64,000 nt of DNA from Selaginella tamariscina (GCA_003024785.1 PUQB01000208.1:334066-398065), one strand, 5' to 3'. Positions 10,464 through 22,043 are shown, numbered from the stretch's first letter. Numbers and translations: made by a program. Notes: a model not told the origin generated them from the sequence alone.

Positions 10464-10735
10464 GCTCCCAACAAGCTTAATATAAATATTACACATGTAA
10501 ATTCAATGTGTTACATACACACAGATTGAGTACATATATCATACATGCGTTGAACATGATGTTTTCAATAAAGAAGCAACATATTTCTTCAGTTTGGTTT
10601 AGGGTTGTGCATGTGTGTGCATATGTGTTTTTGTAAGTTCTTGTAATGCGTGTGTAAATTTATGATTGTGTTTATATATGTGTGCAAAACAAACATCGAA
10701 TAATTAAAAACAACCATTTTAGGAGGCAGGGAAGG
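10464..10735. other. AT/GT-rich spacer, site of a deletion relative to copy 2
   Basis: No gene is seen. At about 10705 the sequence jumps from AACATCGAATAATTAA to CCATTTTAGGAGGCAG. In copy 2 these two points are separated by about 1.2 kb (60622-61850), which includes a candidate 5' exon of the transposase gene. Confidence 0.6.
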
Positions 10736-10736
10736 G

Positions 10737-11195
10737 GTGGCGGGATTAATCTCGCCACCACATCCCTGTTTTAAGATTTGGGGACAGGATTTATCCCGAG
10801 ATCTCTTTGAAATCATAGTTTTGGAGAGAGTTATGTGCGGGTTTAATCCCGCCACCCATTCCCCGTCGTAAGAATTGTGGGCGGGATTAATCCCGCCTTG
10901 GACTCCCTCCGACAAGGAAGAGCCGGCGGGATTAATCCCGCCGCCTCTTCCTCCTCGGGGAGTCCGGCGGGATTAATCCCGCCGACTCTCTCCGAAGGGG
11001 AGTCGGCGGGGATTAATCCCGCCGGACTCCCCCGAGGAGGAAGAGGCGGCGGGATTAATCCCGCCGGCTCTTCCTTGTCGGAGGGAGTCCAAGGCGGGAT
11101 TAATCCCGCCGACTCTCTCCGAAGGGGTTGAGTCGGCGGCGGGATTAATCCCGCCGACCGTTCCTCGTCGGAGGGATTCGTGCGGGATTAATCCC
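10737..11195. repeat. Right palindrome array of copy 1 (6 perfect palindromes)
   Basis: Perfect GGCGGGATTAATCCCGCC units start at 10880, 10925, 10966, 11048, 11093 and 11138, with near-copies near 10738, 10836, 11006 (one extra G) and 11182. Spacing is about 41-45 bp. The spacers are purine/pyrimidine inversions of each other (CTCTTCCTCCTCGGGGAGTC against GACTCCCCCGAGGAGGAAGAG), so the array also contains longer inverted repeats. It lies directly upstream of the transposase coding exon, probably within a 5' intron. Confidence 0.95.
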
Positions 11196-11346
11196 GCCCA
11201 TCAGTTGTATTAATCAAACATGAGATATTATCTCTAAACATAATTATGTATTATTGCATATGCATATTATTAAGTAACCGTAATTCAGATTTCTTAGAAA
11301 TATTGCATAAACAGATATCATAAATAATACAATTATTTATGTGCAG
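11196..11346 (+). promoter_or_regulatory. 3' part of putative 5' intron of transposase gene
   Basis: This is AT-rich sequence ending in TTATGTGCAG at 11346, a good splice acceptor in both copies (TTATGTGTAG in copy 2), just before the ATG at 11353. Confidence 0.5.
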
Positions 11347-11352
11347 GACAAT

Positions 11353-14300
11353 ATGTTTAATACTGGAGATAAAGTATGTCTTCTTCGGAACAACGAGATA
11401 GTTGGCACTGGAACTGTGGAAGTTCGAGATAATAATGCATCATGTCACAATATTGCCCAAGGATCTTGTGTGTACGTATGGGTGAACACCATTTACAAGC
11501 ATGTTGAGGTTCTGGGAATGGAATTTGAGGAGGGTTCTCCTGTATTGTGGAATTTGGATGAAGTCAAGGCTGACACAGAATATGCAGAGTCACAAACAAA
11601 TAGTAGCACGAGTTTACCAGATGATGGCTTGCCTGCTGTGATGGATGAGGTGATTCTCTTTCTTCGTGAGATTGAAGTCGGAAGAGGCATCATCACAGCT
11701 ATAAATCCAATGGAAGCAGTGTCAGAAGAGAAACTAGGGTCCGACTTCGTGGGTGTAGTTGTGACAGAGGTTTCACCTAATGGCACATTGTATCCTGGAT
11801 CCCTCGTGAGGTGGCGAACATCTGAATTAAGACGGCAAGATGGTTCAACATATTCTGGGTTGGATTTCAATAATAACAACCCGGAAGAACAACTCATATT
11901 TGAAGAGGTTCCTTGCATTGGTCCTATTGTAAGAAAAAGGCGATTCATGGGTTGTAGATCTTCCCCTGCAAGTTTCAGCAAGAGGGTAAAGATGGATCCT
12001 ACATCTTCCGAAAGTGTTACGAGCATTTCCACGATTGACTGTTGCAAGAAGAAGTGTTGTCAGATGGCAGACCGGAATGAAATTACCCAATGTAGACATG
12101 TCTTTCGTATGCTCACCCAAAAGCAAAGGCATGAGTTTGTATATGCTGCACTAACTGGGTGTATTGATGGAATGGCCTCGGACACAGGTTATCAGAGTAC
12201 ATCCATGGTATTTAATAAGGTGGCCATCTGCTTCAAAGCTTGGTACAGTATATACGGGATCCCAAAGACCACGTTCTACCGTCGGAGGGATGAGTGGCTA
12301 GATGGAGCGCGAACCTCAGTTCATGGGAACACGCTTGGTCAAAACCCGCTCTCACATCATGGCAGCCATAGAGATACTCAAGGCTTTTGTGGAAGCAAAT
12401 GCAGACAGGATGCCTCACAAATGCCGAACCACAAATGCAGGGGTCAGGGAAAATCTCAAGGTTTTACCTTCAATCTACACTCAATTGAAACTGTGTGAAC
12501 ATGTGAACAAGTGCCTCAGTTTGATGGGGCTCCAAGCAATCTGCACTGGTACCTTCAACAACATATGGAATACTCATTTTAAGGATGTGGAGATTGCAAA
12601 ACACTCTAGCTTTTCTAAGTGTGACACTTGTACATCATTGAAGGCTGCAGAGGCTTGTGCAAAAACCTTGGTGGAGATCACTACCATTCAAAGGAAGATG
12701 GAGGCCCACATGATTGCACAACAAACTTGCCGGTCTCAGTACTATGCACACCGCATGCTTTCTGTGTCACGCCCATCAGAGTACCTGTGCTTGATCCATG
12801 ACAAGATGGATCATTCAAAGACCAGCATTCCAAAGCTCTTTGCAACACCAAAGTGCCTTGGAAATGTCATGAAACTTCCGATTTCATTGACAGGTGTGCT
12901 AACACATGGACACGGTTGTGAGTCATATGGACACTTTTCACTTCCACATTGGTCTAGCGACTCCAATTTCACTATTGGGTCGTTAGCCATGTGTTTCAGA
13001 AACCTTGAAGCCCACTCACAGACAAGTCCTATCAGTGATCTCAAAGTGAAGAAACAACACCTTCAACCTTTACATAATGCTCTCATGAACACGTCTGCAC
13101 TTGAGGCTACTTGGGAATATGAGAGGCATTGTCAGCAACCTGCACAAAAACAGATGGCCCTGTTGAGAGTTCAGGTTCAGTGGAGGGATCTAGCTCAAAT
13201 AGTGTACATGTGTCCTCAACATCAAATAAGCTTCCTCGTCATTTGCTTTTACAGATGGATAATTGTGCAGGCGAGAACAAAAATAGGTAAATCATTTTAC
13301 TTAAGGGTTTCTCAAGCTCATACTTACTTTTATTTTCTAGATATGTGCTAGCATACTTGTCAATGCTTGTTGCCAAAGGTGTGTTTGAAACAATCACGCT
13401 CAGTTTCCTTATGGTTGGTCACACTCATGAAGATATTGATGCGTTCTTCAGCAAGGTCTCCAACTCTACAAAAAGGACAAGTGCACTTACCTTACCGCAT
13501 ATGATGAATCTTTTTGAAAATTGCATCTCCAAAAAAAGTTGTGCTTTGCTTGTGACTGAGGTGCCAGACTTCAAAAAATTTCTCAAGGAGTATATAAAAG
13601 AAGGGAGTGATTCTTTAGTTGGTCACCTTGTGCCGCTACAATTCTTTTTCTCCATACGAGATGGTATACCTATTATGCAGTACAAGTTACGGCCATCAGA
13701 GCAGGAGTGGTTACCGAAAGAGGGCTTAATGCTCTTCAAAAGTGGAGAGGATGGAAAGCCACTTCTCCCAGAAGGACAACCAGACCCTATTCCATTGAGT
13801 GCCCAGCTCAAGGAACAAGAGGTTATTATTGATGGCATCAAAAAATATGTGGCATGGGTTCAAAAATCGATGCCAAAGAATTCTGATAAGGCAACTGGTT
13901 ACTCAGAACTATATAAGCATGTGGTCAACTATTGGGAGACTGTTGTTCGAGAGTTGGAAGGGCCTACTGTCACAAGTACAGAATTGCAACACCCTTTCTG
14001 GCCTAAAACAAGGTGGCGAGAGGAGATTGAAATGACATCACTGAGCATAGACGACATAGAAGCCAGTAGTGATGTGGAAGTGCAAACCCCACACTTTGTT
14101 GGACAAAGGAACCAAAAACCTAAAGCATACTTTGATTGCTGCAAGGATCTTCAAAAACTAATGATGGTTCTCATTACTCCAGATGCGTCATATAATCAGC
14201 CTATTTGGATGGGTCAAATTATCGACACACCTGAAGTAATCACAAAAAATAGTATTGTTAAGGTTGCATGGTTCAAACCACAAAAAAGGCGACACGAGAA

Positions 14301-14469
14301 GGAGAGCGAAAGATATAATGGATGCCTAGAGAAAACATGGTCTCCCAATCAAAAAGACCCAGCATGTTTTATAAATGTTAAATCCATTCGATATGGGTGG
14401 ATGTCAAGAAGCGTTGATAAAGTCACGATTAACAAAACTGCAAGGGAATGTATGTTTTCTGAAGCTTAA
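11353..14469 (+). pseudogene. DUF7869-type putative transposase, copy 1 (two frame breaks)
   Basis: This is probably the element's transposase, cutting and joining DNA ends in the nucleus. Two related N-terminal modules (GDKVCLLRNNEIVGTGTVEV; VILFLREIEVGRGIITAINP) are followed by a Cys-rich stretch with CCKKKCCQM. A helical DNA-binding-like region comes next (QKQRHEFVYAALTGCIDGM; FKAWYSIYGIPKTTFYRRRDEW), then SKCDTCTSLKAA. The RNase H-like core has three acidic motifs: HDKMDHSKT (12803), MDNCAGENKNR (13255) and GHTHEDIDAFFS (13420). A 54-bp GT-AG intron at 13287-13340 sits right after the second motif. The ATG at 11353 follows a splice acceptor. Relative to copy 2 a T is missing near 12332, and the frame changes again near 13160, so this copy cannot be read through as given. 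The family assignment rests on motif memory, not a search. The C-terminal third (13600-14469) is a conserved-looking tail of unknown role. Confidence 0.75.
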
Positions 14470-14947
14470 AGCAATTACAAAATTATAAAATATCATATAT
14501 TTAATATTCATAATTATTATAAACTCTTTAATAATAGTACCAAATTGTATACTTAACTATATAAATTTAAAAAATGATATGGAAGATTGACTATATTATT
14601 ATAGGATTTTATATATATATTATTACTACTACAAATTTTTAATTAATAATGTTATATTTAAATATTAATATTTTAATAACAACATCAATATTTATATAAT
14701 GTACCTCTTATGCTCTTCCTTAATTGTTATATTAGGCAATATATTATATAATTTAATACATTCTACTTTTTATGTTATTAATTTTTGTTCAATGAATGCT
14801 ATAATTTATTAAAGGGTAGAATACAAAATAGAATATTCTAAAGAATATTCTCTTTTCAAACATATATTCTAAAGAATATTCCTTTAATATTAGAAAATGC
14901 TAATTAAATAGCTAAAATTGCTAATTATTAGGAAATGGGACTATAGC
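14470..14947. other. AT-rich right subterminal region of copy 1
   Basis: This is non-coding. It contains paired AGAATATTC motifs and a block (AATGCTAATTAA...AATTGCTAATTATT) also present at the right end of the MITE at 22044-22288. It probably includes the 3' UTR of the transposase gene. Confidence 0.6.
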
Positions 14948-14991
14948 CATGCCCATTTTAGTTACAATTGCATTTTAGTTACAACTTGAAT
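14948..14991 (-). repeat. Right terminal inverted repeat, with tandem duplication of the core
   Basis: CATGCCCATTTTAGTTACAA (14948-14967) is the inverse of the left end. The core CATTTTAGTTACAA is repeated 18 bp further right (14971-14984), so the true end may be at about 14973 or 14991. Both alignments to the left end are plausible. Confidence 0.75.
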
Positions 14992-15600
14992 TCTTCATGA
15001 AGGGTATTTGTTGTATGAAAGGTCTTCTTAGCAATGAAACAAGGTACTTTGAACATAGTGATAATCTACCAATTTTTAGTTCTCTTGTTTTTGTCACATA
15101 TTTTCTCCAAAGAACTCTTGCCTTAATAGTTGTAACAGAATGCATGTCATCAATGTTCTTAGCATGTTCCCTAAATGTTGAAGTCTGTGGTTAATGTACA
15201 CGTATGTATACATTATGTATATGCAAATTACAATACTCAAATTCTTCAACACATACTTCATGAACAAAATGAGCTCCGTTTACCTAAGGACAAGCCAAAG
15301 ATGGGCATTTCATGTGACCTCTCAAACTATCTCACAACACTCATATTTGTTGCCCCTTCAGAATACTGGCTTTTAGAAATTGGATCAACTTCACAAACTC
15401 TGCAGCTTTTATCAAAATCAAACCTCAACTAATCAAATTGCCTTTCCCATTTCCAATTCTTCTTATTAATGTTGCTACTGCTCCAAAAAATATAATCTTT
15501 GCCTTAATTGCTAATAGTAAATTTTCTAAGAATATTCTTTCCTAGAACTTAGAAATCTAATATGTTGTTTGAGGAACCTTAAATATGAGACAGAAGTAAC
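14992..15600. other. Unassigned sequence right of copy 1
   Basis: This is AT-moderate sequence with short open frames but no recognisable domain. No gene can be supported. Confidence 0.5.
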
Positions 15601-15619
15601 AGGACACAAGATGTACCCC

Positions 15620-15965
15620 TTCATAAATGACTTTAATAGATACAACTAGGTCACGATTGCCATTGAAGACCAAGTTAAAACAACATTTATCGAACCAACC
15701 TTTGGAAGGTGAAAGGTGGATGGGGTGTTGTAGAGGCCAAATAGCATTACCTTAAAGGTGAATGCTCCCCATTTGGTCCAATAGGTATTTCTAAACAATT
15801 TCACCGATTTAATATGAACATTCCTAAATCGACTTCACCACTTATAGATCAGCAAAAGATTATGTGGAGTGCCTGGAATAGGTGTTTTGGTGTCGTTGAG
15901 AGTTTGGGATATCCCTTTTAACCCTTCAAAATGTGTGTTTGGAATGAGTGCATTTGCATTGCATA
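15620..15965 (+). pseudogene. Ty3/gypsy reverse transcriptase remnant
   Basis: Decayed RT segments can be read in shifting frames: VTIAIEDQVKTTFI near 15650, and ISFNPSKCVFGMSAF near 15913, the block that follows the catalytic YxDD region in gypsy RT. The DNA resembles the RT of the element at 28038-32135 (29606-29890), so it is probably a fragment of the same family. Stops and indels are frequent. Confidence 0.65.
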
Positions 15966-17926
15966 TCTTAGCTTCTACAACAATTTGGTTATCCTCGTTC
16001 GGGAGGACAACTTCATCTCCACATTGTACTCTGTTGACTACAGGAAAGACTAATGTTAAATTACAACATAGCAAAAACAAATAGAGATATAGTTACCTCT
16101 CTCTCATCCTTATAGTGAGATCATTCCTCTTTTTGGTTCTCTGCTCAAAAATTGATGCTTTTGACATGCTCTTTTGTTGTTTTCCATGACCACGTGTGCC
16201 TTTTTTTTTTTTCGAGAAGATCCAAAAGCATTTTGCACATAAAACTCTACATTTAAAATACAAGATAAAGACCACATTACTTCTTTACTTCTAGCTCTTC
16301 ATTATAATCAAATTCAAATATCTCTTCATCTAAACCTTCAAATCTTCAACATGCAAATCTCCTTCCAACATCATACTCTTAGGCCATTTTATAATATCCT
16401 ATGAATATAAACTGTCAGGTATGGATATGTGAGAAATCTAAGCATACATGGAGATTTAGAATATCGACAAGCTAGCTAGAGCCAGAAATAGACATGCTCG
16501 TACCATTTCCAGAAAGAAAGTCAACACAGATGTGTACATAAGGAATATGTTCTGCTTCATGAGCAACAACCATGCATGTGCCTATGCGGTTGTCTTTGTA
16601 AAAGGTTGTCTAGACCTCCGAGCCCTAAAAATAGCTTTAAAAAAACCACCAAGTAGATTCGAACTCATACTCCCTAGATGTTTTCGGCTTCTACGGTGCC
16701 TTTTGCAAGCAATTTCAGTTCCAATTTGTCAGCTGCTATATGCTTCTCAACATACTCCAAATCTACTTCATACTACGCAATCAGCCCAAACTTAATAGGC
16801 ATCAATCTCTTGGACTTCACCAAGTTCACAGCAACATTATGTTGCTTCTTGAACCACTCCCCATGTGTAGTTTCAATGTTTAGTGTGTCTTTGTGAAAAA
16901 AGGGGAGTGTTTATTAGTCTCCTCTTTAATGATATTGTTCACAACAAGTAGATTAGCCCACTGGTTGGTATAGCCACATCTTTTAGGCCTTGCCTTCCAC
17001 AAACCAGCATTTTATTTCCCTTCAACTTGAATATGTCCTGCTTTGAAGGTGTTGTATCACTTCAAAACTGGCAAAAAATTTTAACCCATGTGATTGTCAT
17101 TAAGATTTTACGTCTACCTCTTGCCTTCACGCTTTGGACATGCTCCCTTGTATGTGTTGGTTCAACCAAAAGCTGCTTCAGTACATAATTTTCAATGCAT
17201 GTGTCATGAGTAACTAGTGCTAGTGGAGAAGAAGCTACATATAACTGCACAAAATCTATTGCATGAGATAGTGCTCGATTTGTTTGTTGCCCCATCCGTC
17301 ATTTCCTTGGCAATTGAAACAAAAAGCCATATCCAAACCTCTGGGGAAGCCCGTCTCAATTCAAATGTTCATGAGTCATACTAAAGAAACTATTACCCGA
17401 TTATTGTTTAGTCCTAAGATCTTGGTGCAAACTTGGAAAGAAAGGCAACCAGCACATATGTGTCCTGGTCTTCATGATGATGACAAAAGTCATGTCCTCC
17501 TATTGCCGAGAAACTTTCTGATCAATCTAGGGCTAGTATAGGGCCAGTGAATATACTTCATACAAGAATGGTGAGGCTCGGACATATGGTGATGTGCAGA
17601 CTATTGGTGTCGCTCATGGTTTTGGTGAAATCACGCCCCCACTCTTTTGTTGATTGTACAACCTTGGAGAACGCTGTGGTAATAGAATTGGCACGGGTGA
17701 CTTGGAGGAGCTAAACATGTGTCGAGATCACTATGCCTCACCAATTCCATAGATGAAGATGAATCAAGCTATCCCTCTTTGCTGAGTATCGGGTAGTGGT
17801 TGTTGTGTCTCCCCCTCTATTCGTTCAACTAGTATATCGACTTTGTGATCAGCCACCTTGTGTTAGTGATTGGCTTCTTGAACAATCTCTGGTCCTGAAT
17901 AGCTATATGCTCCTAATGATTACCTA
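15966..17926. other. Unassigned decayed repeat sequence
   Basis: There are no convincing genes. Short frames are present on both strands (for example an AADKLELKLLAKGT-like stretch read leftward near 16700), but no family can be named. It is probably old transposon debris. Confidence 0.4.
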
Positions 17927-18208
17927 CTTGATCCTCAATGGATCATGCCATCTTCATGTTATAGCCGGACGTTGGTGTCAAAGTTTTCACTTGGTGCCAC
18001 AAAGGCGGCTTGTTAGATGCCAACCCTGGAATCCCCTTTCTGGAAACCCCATAAAATCTGGTTAGCTACTTGATCCTCAATGGATCATGCCATCTTCATG
18101 TTATAAACGAACGTTGGTGTCAGAGTTTTTACTTGGTGCCACAAAGGTGGCTTGTTAGATGCCAACCCTGGAATCCCCTTTCTAGAAACCCCATAAAATC
18201 TGGTAAAG
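17927..18208 (+). repeat. Tandem duplication (~140 bp) at LTR A junction
   Basis: Two adjacent copies, 17927-18062 and 18066-18208, both contain GATCATGCCATCTTCATG, then TGTCAAAG or TGTCAGAG, then CTTGGTGCCACAAAGG. The duplicated unit spans the inner sequence plus the LTR start. Confidence 0.85.
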
Positions 18209-20505
18209 TAACCCACATTAAGAACCCAACCTTTAGGAGCTTAAACCCTAGCTGACCAAGTCCATGAACGAGGCTCGCTTTGTGAATCAGGATATGCGGA
18301 CTAGCTGAGCTATTGGTGTTGTTCCTAGCTTGGCGTGGTTGAGGTGGCCAAAGCAAGGCCTCAACAATTAGTTCTGCAGAACGTGAACTCGGGCAATGCC
18401 TTTGAGCTTACGAGTAGATATTTTCAGACCAAGGAATTTGACCAACTCCTTGGAAGTGACGTTCCCAGTCATAAAGGCAAGATCCTACCAATGATAAAGA
18501 TAGTTTAACCCAAAGGAGGGACATACCCCTGTCGTGTGGAAGTTAGGGCGGCACAACAAAGGGTTGCACTTTAACGACACAAGTTTAGCTTGAACCGATA
18601 GGAGGTTAACGAGCTCTCTTTTGAACCCAGGAAGCCTCACTACGTACACTCTACCTTAATTATGTGACGAAGGCCCCCCCTGTTTTTCTAAATGAGTAAG
18701 TTAGAAATGCTAGCCCTTAATGAAATTGAGATGAACCCTAAACCTAAGCCCTAGGGGGTATTAAGGCATGGGGTTAGGGCAATCCTAGGGTTAGGTCAGC
18801 CCTAGGGGTGTCCCTAACCCTTTTTTTTTTTGAGAAGCTATATTTAACGAAAAACCTATTTTGTAACATCAAATCGGAGAAGAGTTTTAGAAGGTAAGTA
18901 CTACCTTCATCTAGAGATACCTAGTGTGTCATAGTTTTTACTATGACTTGACCCTTTACTTTGGACGTGACTAGTGTTACCTACTGTACTATGTTGATGG
19001 ACTCTAAATGTAATAGAAAATAGGCCCATTTAATGCACTTGGGTATCTGGTGATGGTCCGGCCGAGTGTCATTAGGTATTTGCAGGAAACTCTAAACAAA
19101 GTTAGAACTTACTTTAGAAACCCACCCCAATTTTGATGTCCCAGTTAGGCTGATTAGTTAATGTAGATGAGTTTGACATGCTTAGTAGGGTTAGGAACAC
19201 CCCTAGGGTTGACCTAACCCTAGGATTGTTTTAACCCATGCCCTAAAAAACCCCACCCCTTGGGTAGGGTTTTAGGGTTAGAGTTAGGCTAAGTTAAACA
19301 CTCTCTCATTAACTTAATAAGGGGCTAACTAATTTCGTGCCAGCCCACTTACACATTCAAGAAAAGAGGGGGTGGGGCTCCGTCACATATAAGTATGTAG
19401 GAGTGAGGGTTCTTAGGTTCATGATTGAGCTCATTACTCTTCTCCTGGTGCAAGCTCTAGCTTATATAGTCAAGGCACAACCCTCTATTGTGCCGCCTTA
19501 ACTTCCAGATGACAGGGGTACGTCCCACCCTCGGAGTAGCTCACCCTTAATGTTGGCAAATCCATGTCTAGAAGGTGTAGCACTCATGACCAAGCAAGGC
19601 ACATTCATGTTCTTGTTGAACTATGGGTGTGGGGTTTTCACATTACTCAGGTCTTGAGGGTTCACTAAGGGGTTCTAGAGTTGGCAATTAGGAGCCACGT
19701 TTGTGGCACTTACATTGGGCTAGATGTCACATGATACAACGCCTGAGGCACACCCTTTGGGGTTGTGTCATGGGTTTGTTGCCAAGGGGTTGGATACTCT
19801 AGCAAACAGGCATGCTTATGCTCACGCTAGGGTGCTAAGCCTTGGGCATTTTGTTAGGTCTCGTAACTAGGTGTGCTTAAGCACACTTGGCTAGGGGAGT
19901 GTCCTCCTTGAAATCCAGGGGTTGAACAACTTAAGCTTGTTAGCAAGAGTCTTTTCGTGAAGCACTCGCAAGGCATGTATTTAGAGTTATCCAAACCTAG
20001 CCTTAGGGAGTTTTACTTAGTAAAACACTTGTGTCTGCCTATGGCGCACACTCGTGTCCTCACTAAGTACTAGCCCTAGGTCTAGGGTATGACTTGGCCA
20101 CCCAAACCCTTAGGGTTTAGTCATGGTTCAGGGTACCCTTTGTCGCCCTAAAGGGGTTGTACTCCCGAATGAGGGTGATTCCTCAAGGGGTAAGTGACGA
20201 TGCCTTGGCTCTGTCACGGGGGTATGTGTGAGACACATCTTCTTGTGAGGTTAGGGCATGAGCATGTCTAAGTCTATTGGGACAGGATCTTAAAGTCTAC
20301 TTGGGTTATCCTCTAGGGTTCAAGGAATGGTCATTCTAGGGGACTTAGGGTAGGACTCTAAGTCTTCTGCCTAATTGGTCCTTTGAGTCAGACTCTTAGG
20401 GTTATCTTGGAAGACTTAGCGTTACTTACACATGGTGATGATGTCGAATGGCCACTTGGTAGCTACGTGTTGCCACATGTTGGCCCTTCGGGTTAAAACT
20501 TTGAC
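18118..20505 (+). mobile_element. LTR 'A', copy 1 (solo or terminal)
   Basis: It begins TGTCAGAGTTTTTAC and ends GTTAAAACTTTGACA, a typical TG...CA LTR with inverted ends. The second copy is split between 36540-37077 and 44856-46137. It contains many GGGTTAGGG/CCCTAACCC-like segments and no coding capacity. An LTR 'B' is nested inside. No target-site duplication was recognised. Confidence 0.7.
18927..19390 (+). mobile_element. LTR 'B' fragment nested in LTR A
   Basis: It starts TGTCATAGTTTTTACTATGA and matches the LTR at 32136-32590 over several hundred bases, including GGTGATGG...GGCCGAGTGTCATTAGG and GTGCCAGCCCACTTA. The right boundary is approximate. Compared with the split LTR A, this section is the extra sequence. 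Confidence 0.65.
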
Positions 20506-20655
20506 ATAGTGATAGCTAATTGGACTATCCCTAAACACCTAAGTACACTAAGTGGGGCTATTTTTCACTATAATAGGGTTCACCACACATCTCGATAGGT
20601 AACAACAGTCAAATCCCAAAGTAAAGGGTCGAGTCATAGTAAAAACTATGATAGT
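20506..20655 (-). mobile_element. Inverted fragment of LTR 'B' end
   Basis: The reverse complement begins ATCATAGTTTTTACTATGAC, then CGACCCTTTACTTTGG, matching the first 100-150 bp of LTR B at 18927 and 32136. Confidence 0.6.
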
Positions 20656-21935
20656 TGGTCCATGGTCTTGGTCAAAGGTTGACTGTGAATGATCTCATGG
20701 TTAAGCTAATCATGTTTTAGAGAGGCCCTAATTAGGAAGACCTAATTTTAGAGAGTGACAGCAGCTTTTGGGAGTGGAGTTCAATTTGCCATAAATTAGG
20801 GGTGAACTAGTTGCTCTAAGGTTGGGTGGTGAGTTAATCAACATCTAGGTATGATGTCATAGGAGTGTAACACTTCACATGATCTTCTTCTTTTTAAAGC
20901 AATGGCTCTTGTGCATCATTGGGCAATGGATGACCCAATGGATATGTAGATCAACCTGTAGCTCTTGGGGTTGTGGCAGCTCTGAGGGTTGTAGTTGTAG
21001 CTCCTTGGGTTCTGCCTGTTGCTCCTCGGCTACATCCAATGGCTCTTGAGATTGGGGTTGTTGTTGCTGCTCCTTGGGCTCTAGCTACAGCTCCTTGGCA
21101 TCCTCCTTCAACTCTTAGGGAGGTGGGAGCTGCTAATGTCTTGTGCATCTTGAGCGGCACCTACAAACAAAAAATTAATGCTGCAAAACTCATCTTGCTT
21201 TCTTTTGTGCTCCCTTGTGGTGCTTTTGGTGTGCTGCATTAGCCATTCCCTTTTTGCTCCTTGGGACAAGCATTATCTTCAAAGCCTACCTAGGAGATCT
21301 TGCAAAATCTTAAGTTTATTGAATGCATACCAATTATGAATTCGTTGGTCCACGTATACACAAATGGAATATTCCTAACACACCAAAATTGCATGAAGTT
21401 TGAAATCATAGTTTTGCTAATGACTTGATATTAAATATTTTACAAATTAAAAAAATGAAAAAAAAAATGCTTCAACTAAACAAGGGGATGATTGCAATGA
21501 GGTTTGAACCTCACACATGCTCGATGTGCATGTATAGTTTGTTGTCTAATTTGTTGAAACGAAACTCATAGCAATCTTAGCAATGGCTGGCACAAAACTG
21601 AGATTTTAAACAAGGTGACAATCTATTGCACATTATCCCCAAAATTACTAGTGATATGCGTGCATTTTAATGGTGTCTCAATGGTTTACAATGTTGCAGG
21701 AGAAGTTCAGCCAAGGTTTCTCTTTGACAACTCTCTTAAAGGAGACATGGTTCATTTCTTACAAACCTTTGATTCATTAAAACCGGTATGAGTTTTAGTT
21801 TTGCATGCCAAGACTATCTAACATAACAAATCAAACTTGCAACAATTCAATTATCTGATATTGTTGAGATGCCATAGCATGTTAGGAATATTCCAACTAA
21901 CCAGTCACACATGTTATGAACTAGATGCATGTATA
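20656..21935. other. Unassigned; low-complexity GCTCCTTGG repeats
   Basis: Between about 20955 and 21120 there is a degenerate repeat of GCTCCTTGGGNTCTG-like units (Ala/Pro/Val or Thr/Ala frames on either strand). This is low complexity and not gene-like. Nothing else is recognised. Confidence 0.5.
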
Positions 21936-22043
21936 AACTTGTTATGTGCCCTTAGTTCATCTTAAGGGGAGGAGATAAGCTCTTATTTGTCTATAATTTT
22001 TATATATGTTAGCATTTTTTCAATAAGCACTATCAATACTTAT

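Larger units (their letters stand above)
1530..14991. mobile_element. Giant TIR DNA transposon, copy 1 (~13.4 kb)
   Basis: This is a complete-looking class II element with related inverted termini, about 1530-1556 on the left and 14948-14991 on the right. It carries a HAD-like gene and a ParB/methyltransferase-like gene on the minus strand, and a DUF7869-type putative transposase gene on the plus strand. The two units are divergent and separated by a 4.9-kb centre of palindrome arrays, microsatellites and telomere-like repeats. Copy 2 at 52686-64000 repeats the same order at high identity, and that repetition is the main evidence for the left boundary and the unit structure. No convincing target-site duplication was found around this copy. 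The right end is ambiguous because an 18-bp tandem repeat duplicates the terminal core. The superfamily is not assigned: terminal length and gene content do not match Mutator, CACTA, hAT or Harbinger in any obvious way. Confidence 0.8.

Noticed and set aside
1530..14991. Assignment to Mutator on the basis of gene capture and large size
   Set aside because: The termini are short, no 9-bp target duplication is seen at copy 1, and the transposase motifs (DxMD, DNCxGEN, GHTHEDID) do not look like MURA.
1530..14991. Endogenous giant virus or phage segment, suggested by the ParB-methyltransferase fusion
   Set aside because: Genes are spliced with short GT-AG introns, the unit has transposon TIRs and is present twice, and no capsid or polymerase genes are seen.
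20951..21242. Ala/Thr/Val-rich frames on both strands
   Set aside because: They come from a degenerate GCTCCTTGG repeat and match no family.
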